Shown here: piece after piece, positions 5,368-10,513 of the stretch
Layout: the number at the start of each line of letters is the position of its first letter
Position numbering within the stretch: the stretch's first letter is position 1
Assembly (NCBI GenBank): GCA_018262455.1
Contig: JAGSPR010000261.1
Location: forward strand, 1 to 10,513
From: Deltaproteobacteria bacterium
GTDB taxonomy: Bacteria; Myxococcota; Polyangia; Haliangiales; Haliangiaceae
DNA length: 10,513 nucleotides
Direction of reading: 5' to 3'
Notes under the pieces: model-generated
Told to the model about the DNA's origin: nothing
Database searches by the model: none
The model's input: the letters and a program-made list of their open reading frames with translations, nothing else
Made by a program: the position numbers and the translations under genes

Positions 5368-6183
5368 CTAGCTGAGAGCTTCGTACGCCGCGGTGACCTC
5401 CGCGAACCGGCGCTCGAGCACGCGACGGCGCGCGCCATCGGCCTCGGGCTGCAGATCCGGGTGGAGCGAGCGTGCGAGCCTGCGATAGGCACGCTTGACG
5501 GCATCGAGGTCCGCGCCATCGTCGACCCCGAGCAAGCGGAGCGCGGCGCTGCGACGCGGGTCGTGCGTGCGAACCGGCGCACTGCGCTCGGCCGCGACCC
5601 CCTCGACTTCGAGCGCATCGACGGTGCGCAGGAAGTGGACGAACGCGAGCAGGCGGAACCGTGGCGTGCGGGCGAGCGGCCAGATCTGATCGAGCCGGCG
5701 CGGCTGCGCCATGGCCACGAGCATCCGCCGATCAGCTTCATCCTGGGGCTCGGGAGAGAGCTCGCTGCGCAGTGTGAGGCGGATGCCCGCGAGATCCCGC
5801 ATGAGCGTGTCGGCCAGCGAGCTGTCGAGCTGCTGCTCGACGTGGGCGCGCGCCCAGGTGGCGAGCGAGACCCCGTGCGTGGCGCCGGGCGGCAACAGCC
5901 CGCTGACCCCGCCCTCGAACACGACGACCGCTTCCTGGCCGACGAGCCGCGCCAGCCGCGCGACCAGGGTTCGCTTCGCGAGCTCGCCCTCTCCGACCAT
6001 CGCCTGGCCTCGCCGCAACACGAAGACTTCGCTGGCTCGCGTCGGGGTCGTCGACCTTCCCACGGCGGAGAACCGCGCCGTGATCGTCAAGACGCCGCTC
6101 GCGTGTTGTCGCCCGAGGCGATACACGAGCCGAACCAGCTCGCCGCGGCCGACGCTACGCCGCAAGCTTTCGTTGTCCCGCAC
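5368..6183 (-). CDS. DUF4388/PATAN-like protein with C-terminal J-domain
   Basis: A 271-residue fusion. Residues 13-105 look like the DUF4388/PATAN domain (GELVRLVYRL...SGVLTIT...EVFVLRRGQAMVGEGE), a module common in myxobacterial signalling and gliding proteins. A linking helical region includes a winged-helix-like part (LDQIWPLARTPRFRLLAFVHFLRTVDALE, 164-192). Residues 213-271 form a J-domain: AALRLLGV, then AVKRAYRRLARSLHPD with the essential HPD at 241-243, and FAEVTAAYEAL closing the last helix. J-domains stimulate the ATPase of DnaK-type Hsp70s, so this should be a cytosolic adaptor bringing Hsp70 to whatever the N-terminal domain binds. The start is GTG 6183 without a strong ribosome site. 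It lies 105 bp downstream of rpoZ on the same strand and may be cotranscribed. It is not a canonical DnaJ: there is no G/F or zinc region. Confidence 0.82.
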   Translation of the reverse strand: MRDNESLRRSVGRGELVRLVYRLGRQHASGVLTITARFSAVGRSTTPTRASEVFVLRRGQAMVGEGELAKRTLVARLARLVGQEAVVVFEGGVSGLLPPGATHGVSLATWARAHVEQQLDSSLADTLMRDLAGIRLTLRSELSPEPQDEADRRMLVAMAQPRRLDQIWPLARTPRFRLLAFVHFLRTVDALEVEGVAAERSAPVRTHDPRRSAALRLLGVDDGADLDAVKRAYRRLARSLHPDLQPEADGARRRVLERRFAEVTAAYEALS

Positions 6184-6288
6184 GCGGCCATCTTCGAGAG
6201 CCGCGCGCGATTGGGCAATTTTTCAGCCCGCCCGCGAAACTACATCGACATCGATAAGTGCCCAGCCAGGCGCCTCATCGACTCCAGA

Positions 6289-6531
6289 TCACATGAAGCC
6301 GGCTTTGCGGCGCTCGACGATGAACTCGGTCACCGTGGCACGGACATCCTCGCGGAACGACACAAGTCCGGCAGCGATCTCGCGCAGTGCGGTGACGGCG
6401 GGTTTGTTGTCGCAGTCGACTCCCGGCGTGGCGCCGCGAGACAGCTGGCGAGCCCGTTCGGCAGCAAGCACAACGAGCGCGAACCGATTGGGGATCTTGT
6501 CGAGACAATCTTCGACGGTAACACGAGCCAT
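6289..6531 (-). CDS. rpoZ: DNA-directed RNA polymerase omega subunit
   Basis: An 80-residue protein starting [20 protein letters not shown], the omega signature, followed by [14 protein letters not shown] and then [14 protein letters not shown], where the family has its conserved KptViALrEIa block. Omega binds the C-terminal part of beta' and helps assemble and stabilise RNA polymerase; it is also part of one ppGpp site in many bacteria. The length fits the family. ATG 6531 is fixed by the conserved N-terminus. There is no Shine-Dalgarno before it, and a perfect TTGACA box lies only 32-37 bases upstream, so the mRNA may be nearly leaderless. Many bacteria have gmk upstream or spoT downstream of rpoZ; here neither is present, and the neighbours are a divergent UPF0158 gene and a downstream J-domain gene. 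Confidence 0.95.
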   Translation of the reverse strand: MARVTVEDCLDKIPNRFALVVLAAERARQLSRGATPGVDCDNKPAVTALREIAAGLVSFREDVRATVTEFIVERRKAGFM

Positions 6532-6540
6532 GGACCGCGG

Positions 6541-6568
6541 AACTTACTCGCTTCCTAACGCCTGTCAA
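6541..6568 (-). promoter_or_regulatory. probable housekeeping promoter of rpoZ
   Basis: On the minus strand TTGACA (6563-6568) is a consensus -35 box. TAAGTT (6541-6546), after a 16-base spacer, is a partial -10 box (three of six positions). The predicted start of transcription, about 6534, is only a few bases before ATG 6531. Confidence 0.45.
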
Positions 6569-6668
6569 GTCCAAGGCTTGCCACAGCTCGTCTGCGCGAC
6601 TACCCTAGCCCTTGGGGGGCGTGTCCTACCGGCAAGTAGGCGGAACTCCATAACTTTGGTCTTAACTT

Positions 6669-7396
<728 letters not shown>

Positions 7397-7400
<4 letters not shown>

Positions 7401-7822
7401 CGATCCAGCCGATCGGGGGGAACCCTGCCGGCGTGCCGGTAGGGGGGCGGAGCCCTGGAGCGATCGAACCGCTGATCACGGCGCTCGTCCAGCAAGCCCC
7501 CGAGATCGACGACGCGATCGTGAACGAGCTCGTCGAGCGACTGCGTGACATCGGGTCCCCACTCGCGATGTCGATCGCTCGGGTCACCGAGCTCGTCGCC
7601 GAGCAGCTCGTCAATCCCGGGATCGCGTTGCCCGCGCTCGCGATGGCGTGCGCGACGCTCGCGGACGGGATCCGCGGCACGCTCGGCCAGCGCGAGCTCG
7701 AGGCCGCGCGCTACGAGATCGAGACGCTGTTGCCGGTACCGGATCGCCCCGCAGGTGCGAGGTCGGTCGTCCCCGACGTCCCGGCGGGCAACCTCATCCG
7801 CGCACTGCGACCGCGTACTTGA
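7397..7822 (+). CDS. small helical hypothetical protein coupled to UPF0158 gene
   Basis: A 141-residue protein, not recognised. It starts at GTG 7397, which overlaps the UPF0158 stop as GTGA, so translation is likely coupled; the same frame is open back to 7148 but that part is only the shadow of the UPF0158 gene. After a Gly/Pro-rich lead (residues 2-24), residues 25-110 form regular amphipathic helices, such as [45 protein letters not shown] and [20 protein letters not shown] Pro-rich end follows. No membrane helix or signal is seen. The codon pattern has strong third-position GC and supports a real gene. Its last 29 bases overlap the end of the convergent methyltransferase gene. It probably acts with the UPF0158 protein, judging by coupling only. 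Confidence 0.7.
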
Positions 7823-9071
7823 GGTAGTTGCCTTCGGGGAAGCCCGGCACCGTCGGGAAGTCCGGCGGCAGCGACCGCCGATCGATGATCTGCAGCCGCG
7901 TGCCCGCCCCGAGCGCGCCGTCGGCGAGCGCGAGCTCGAACTCCTGCGCCGACATCTTGTGGGTCGATGAGGCGGCGACGAGCAGCCCTTGCGGGACGAG
8001 CACGTCGAGGCTCGCGGTGATCAGCTCGGCGTAGTCGCGCACCGCGCTCCACGGCTTGCCGCCCCGCGCCGCGGCGCTCGCGAATGCCGGCGGATCGAGC
8101 ACGACCATGTCGAACGTGCGGCCTCGCTCGACGAACCGCGCGAGGACCTTGAACACATCGCCCACGATGTGCTCGGCCTTCTCCGGATCGAAGCCGGATG
8201 CGGCGAAGTTGCGGCGCGCGCGGGCATGGGCCTTGGCGGCGACATCGACGGCACACACCTCGGTGGCCTCGCCAGCGTGGGCGTAGAGCGAGATCGCGCC
8301 GGTGTACGAGAACAGGTTGAGGACGCGGCGGCCCTTCGCCCACTGGCGGACGGCGCGGCGGCCTTCGCGCAGGTCCGCGAACAGCCCGGTCGACAGCGGG
8401 GCGGTGACGTCGACCATGAACTTCAGATCGTCCTCGACGACCTCGAGCTCGACCGGAGCCGGCGTCCCCCGCACGAGCTCGGCGGCGGCCTGGCGGGGTG
8501 CCTCGCCGGCGAGCGACTTGTAGCGGCGCTGCTCGTAGATCGCGATCGGCGACAGCTCGGCCTCGAGGACGTCGTAGAGCGCATCGCGCAGACCTGACAC
8601 GGCGGATGTGAAGAGCTGGATGACGAGGTAGTCACCGTAGCGATCGACCGCGATCCCCGGCAGGCCATCGGACTCGGCGTTGACCAGGCGGACCGCGCCG
8701 AGCTTGTCGAGATCGAGCAGCCGGCGGCGCAGCCCGATCGCAGCCCGGACGCGGGACTTGATGAGCTCGCCATCGATCGCGGTGTCCGCGTTGCGAACGA
8801 ACACGCGGACCGCGATCGCGCTGTCGGCGTCGTACAGCCCACGCCCGACGAACTCGCCGACCTCGTCGACGAGCTCGATCGTGGTGCCTGGCTCCGGAGT
8901 CATCGCCCGGGGCCCCATCGCCTCGCGGTACACCCACGGGTGGCCGGCACGGACGCGTTGCGCCACGTCGCCGGTGAGGCGAACGGTATTCTTGCGCACG
9001 ATGGGAAGTCCACGTGCGACGCGGCGGGGAGGGCGACGCATCTGGGCCATGTCGGCGGATATATTGCGCAC
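7794..9071 (-). CDS. class I SAM-dependent rRNA methyltransferase, RlmI/RlmK-like
   Basis: A 425-residue protein with the domain order of the RlmI family. An N-terminal PUA-like domain (about 28-105, including HPWVYREAM) binds RNA. A central EEHUD-like linker ends in STGLFADLREGRR (227-239). The C-terminal part is a Rossmann methyltransferase. SAM motifs seen are VLNLFSYTGAISLYA (250-264), the acidic VDVAAKAH, GDVFKVL (304-310) and motif IV DPPAF (326-330). C-terminal PEGNYLKY fits the family's EGxYLKG end. Members methylate 23S rRNA (RlmI at C1962, the RlmK part of RlmKL at G2069). The segment where many relatives have a Cys-Ser-Cys-like motif reads ASSTHKMS here (367-374). The start GTG 9071 follows GGAGGA; ATG 9050 is an alternative. 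It is divergent from the small gene at 9161. Confidence 0.88.
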   Translation of the reverse strand: MRNISADMAQMRRPPRRVARGLPIVRKNTVRLTGDVAQRVRAGHPWVYREAMGPRAMTPEPGTTIELVDEVGEFVGRGLYDADSAIAVRVFVRNADTAIDGELIKSRVRAAIGLRRRLLDLDKLGAVRLVNAESDGLPGIAVDRYGDYLVIQLFTSAVSGLRDALYDVLEAELSPIAIYEQRRYKSLAGEAPRQAAAELVRGTPAPVELEVVEDDLKFMVDVTAPLSTGLFADLREGRRAVRQWAKGRRVLNLFSYTGAISLYAHAGEATEVCAVDVAAKAHARARRNFAASGFDPEKAEHIVGDVFKVLARFVERGRTFDMVVLDPPAFASAAARGGKPWSAVRDYAELITASLDVLVPQGLLVAASSTHKMSAQEFELALADGALGAGTRLQIIDRRSLPPDFPTVPGFPEGNYLKYAVAVRG

Positions 9072-9080
9072 TTGTGAAGT

Positions 9081-9086
9081 TCCTCC
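9081..9086 (-). promoter_or_regulatory. ribosome binding site of the methyltransferase gene
   Basis: GGAGGA on the minus strand, nine bases before GTG 9071. It picks this start over the earlier in-frame GTG at 9095, which contains the site within its own coding frame. Confidence 0.65.
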
Positions 9087-9123
9087 AAGTCCCACGCCGC
9101 TCGAAGTTTCGGGTGGACAACGG

Positions 9124-9135
9124 GTAGGTGCCTAC
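9124..9135. promoter_or_regulatory. possible operator palindrome in divergent spacer
   Basis: GTAGG-TG-CCTAC is a 12 bp interrupted palindrome midway between the divergent starts at 9071 and 9161. It is suited to a dimeric regulator in position and form, but it is short, a single copy, and may be chance. Confidence 0.2.
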
Positions 9136-9160
9136 GTACTGTCCGCACCGACCACCCTTC

Positions 9161-9439
9161 ATGACGCACCCGACTTCCAACGACGCGACGCTCGAGCCGG
9201 TTCGGTTCGGGGAGTTCCTGCGTGATCGCCACCTCATCAGCGACGAGCAGTGGCTCGCGGCTCTCGCCGAGCACTGGAGCGGCCCTCGCCACCGGCTGAT
9301 CGGCGCGACCATCGTCGCCAACGGCTTTCTGTCGGTGGAGATCGTCGAAGCGGAAGCCCGGACGTTCCACGACGACCTGGAGGTCGTCGAGCTGGACGAG
9401 CCCACGACTCTGGTGCTGACTTCGGCTGTTGCCTACTGA
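9161..9439 (+). CDS. stand-alone protein resembling T2SS/pilus ATPase N-terminal domain
   Basis: A 92-residue protein. RFGEFLRDRHLISDEQWLAALAEHW (15-39), RLIGATIVANGFLSVEIVEAEA (45-66) and the closing strand LEVVELDE (73-80) show the helical repeat of the MshEN / GspE N-terminal type, where 'LGE-L-x-G-L-I-x-x-x-Q-L-x-x-A-L' units bind c-di-GMP or an assembly platform. Here only that domain is present; there is no ATPase. The c-di-GMP contacts are not assessed. ATG 9161 is chosen because the domain starts soon after; an upstream in-frame GTG at 9128 has GGGTAG beside it and would add 11 residues. It lies 89 bp from the divergent methyltransferase gene and 85 bp before the coiled-coil gene on the same strand, which it may regulate or accompany. 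Assignment is by pattern and moderately sure. Confidence 0.62.
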   Translation: MTHPTSNDATLEPVRFGEFLRDRHLISDEQWLAALAEHWSGPRHRLIGATIVANGFLSVEIVEAEARTFHDDLEVVELDEPTTLVLTSAVAY

Positions 9440-9487
9440 TTCGATTTCGCGGGCGAACGGCCCGAGATCGCTGCTATGGTCCATGTC

Positions 9488-9510
9488 GCCTGGAGGCTGA
9501 TGCTCCAGGC
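9488..9510 (+). promoter_or_regulatory. perfect 8 bp hairpin in the leader of the coiled-coil gene
   Basis: GCCTGGAG (9488-9495) and CTCCAGGC (9503-9510) pair perfectly around a seven-base loop, GCTGATG. The hairpin ends five bases before the ribosome site GGGAG (9516-9520). There is no T-run, so it is more likely a leader structure affecting translation or stability than a terminator of the preceding gene. Confidence 0.5.
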
Positions 9511-9524
9511 CTAGCGGGAGACAC

Positions 9525-10513
9525 ATGATGGCTGTCGATTCGAAGCTGGGAGAGACGAAGCTGGGCGCCAACGGCGCGAATGGTGCCGTCAATGGCGCTG
9601 TCCCGCACGCCGCCGACGGAACCATGCGGACGAAGCGAACCTCGTCGCTGATGAAGTCGGCATCGGTGCTTCCCAAGGTGGAGCACTCGCTCGACGCACG
9701 GATCAACAGGTCCAAAAAGCCGACGAGAACCGCCGCGAGCACGATGCGCTGCGCTGGAAGCAGGCCGAGACCCAGATGCGCGAGAGCGAGGCGCGCGAGC
9801 AATCGATGCGCCGCCAGCTCGACGGTCTGCAGGGCAAGCTTGCCGAGGCCGAGGCGCGCGCCGCGGTCGCTGGCACGCAGCTCGGAAGCGCGGCGCACGA
9901 CGGCGCGCTCGCCGACTTGAGGCGTGAGATCGACCAGGCCACGCAGCGGATGCGCGCCTCCGAGCAACGCTCGACCGAGCTCGCCACGGCCCTCGAGCGT
10001 GCCAAGGCAGAGACCGCGGCACGCGCAGCGGTCGCGGTCGGCCCGGCCATGTTTGGTGAGCCCGAAGCCGCCGACGAACGCGTCCGCGTTGCCGAGGCGA
10101 AGGCCGCCAAGGCGATCGCGGCCGCCCGCGCCGCGGCTGCCGGCCTCACGGTATCGACCGCCGATCTCGCCGCGATCGAGAGCGGGCTGGTCGTGCCGAT
10201 GGAGGCTCAGAAGAAGTCGCCCTGGCTTGCGATCACGCTCGCGTTCATCGGCGGCCTTGGCATCATGTTCGTGGTCTGGAAGCTCGCGCTGAACGGCAAG
10301 GACGAGCCCAAGGCCGCGGCATCCGTTCCCCCGGCCCCCGCGCCGGCCCAGGCCGCGGCGGCTCCGCCTGCGCCCACCCCCGCGCCACGCCCCGCGACCC
10401 CCACGGTGACCCCGATCGAGGACCAGTCGGCGCAGCCGGCCGCGACCAACGACAAGCCAGCCCCGACGGTCACGCCGATCGAGGACCCGCCCAAGACCGA
10501 GCCCAAGGTCGAG
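9525..10513 (+). CDS. coiled-coil, single-TM, proline-rich protein; frame break at 9714-9718, 3' end outside window
   Basis: Not recognised by family. From ATG 9525 (ATG 9528 is better spaced from GGGAG at 9516-9520) one frame codes through a Gly/Asn/Ala-rich start (GANGANGAVNGAV) and a basic stretch to about 9713. The coding signal then moves to the -1 frame at AAAAA (9714-9718) and stays open to the window end. Joined there, the protein is at least 330 residues. A Gln/Glu/Arg/Ala coiled coil spans about 66-200 (DALRWKQAETQMRESEAREQ), a membrane helix about 232-256 (SPWLAITLAFIGGLGIMFVV), and a Pro/Ala-rich segment with PTVTPIED twice follows. The topology suggests a cytosolic coiled coil and an envelope-side Pro-rich tail. 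Without a shift, frame one ends at 9920 in an Arg/Ser-rich shadow. The cause may be a missing A in the sequence, a real mutation, or slippage. Confidence 0.68.
10400..10486 (+). repeat. two copies of a PTVTPIED-encoding unit
   Basis: Codons at 10400-10423 and 10463-10486 both encode PTVTPIED, differing at synonymous sites only. They sit in the Pro-rich tail after the membrane helix. More copies may follow beyond the window. Confidence 0.75.

Noticed and set aside
6213..6229. GGGC-AATTTTTCA-GCCC hairpin after rpoZ as terminator
   Set aside because: Only a four-base-pair stem, and the T-run is in the loop, not after the stem.
9449..9464. CGGGC-GAACG-GCCCG hairpin as terminator of the small gene ending at 9439
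   Set aside because: Short stem with no T-run on either side; not distinguishable from chance in GC-rich DNA.
10207..10506. Minus-strand frame with a lipobox-like VAAGC
   Set aside because: Antisense of the Pro/Ala-rich tail, which forces a Gly/Ala/Val-rich shadow; the hydrophobic signal is too far from the start.

Overview
The window is very GC-rich bacterial chromosome, with G or C at most third codon positions. It looks like a deltaproteobacterial/Myxococcota-type genome. The grounds are the omega subunit sequence, a DUF4388/PATAN-like protein fused to a J-domain, several small Gly/Ser/Ala-rich lipoproteins, and repeat-bearing intergenic spacers. This placement is inferred from style; there is no marker gene that fixes the family. 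The content is mostly housekeeping and hypothetical genes in short units. No phage, transposase, CRISPR, toxin-antitoxin or recognisable defence locus was seen.

Layout. 1-602 (-): 5' part of a lipoprotein gene cut by the window edge. 660-760: a GTARGC hexamer repeat folded as a long inverted repeat. 778-1254 (-): PaaI-type hotdog thioesterase. It diverges, with a 42 bp gap, from 1297-2460 (+), an isocitrate/isopropylmalate dehydrogenase-family enzyme. That gene meets 2461-3279 (-), a zinc-ribbon membrane protein, with back-to-back stop codons and no gap. 3387-3469 (+): tRNA-Leu(CAA), facing a hairpin terminator. On the other side of the terminator is a minus-strand operon: a TPR protein (3987-4349), a small lipoprotein (3799-3990, ATGA overlap) and a second small lipoprotein (3537-3725). 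4525-5361 (+): DUF429-type RNase H-fold protein. It converges on 5368-6183 (-), the PATAN/J-domain protein, which lies downstream of rpoZ (6289-6531, -).

Right part. A 137 bp divergent spacer separates rpoZ from a UPF0158 gene (6669-7400, +). The UPF0158 gene overlaps a small helical hypothetical gene (7397-7822) by a GTGA junction. The 3' end of that gene overlaps the end of an RlmI-like rRNA methyltransferase (7794-9071, -) by 29 bp. Beyond are a 92-residue stand-alone protein resembling the N-terminal domain of type II secretion/pilus ATPases (9161-9439, +) and a long coiled-coil, single-TM, proline-rich protein. The latter starts at 9525 and runs off the window. Its reading frame breaks at a run of five A's (9714-9718).

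The observations most worth a second look are the frame break at 9714, the hexamer inverted repeat at 660-760 and its possible relative at 4350-4392, and the NAD-pocket substitution in the dehydrogenase. The likely leaderless rpoZ and the expandable 24 bp repeat in the small lipoprotein gene follow.
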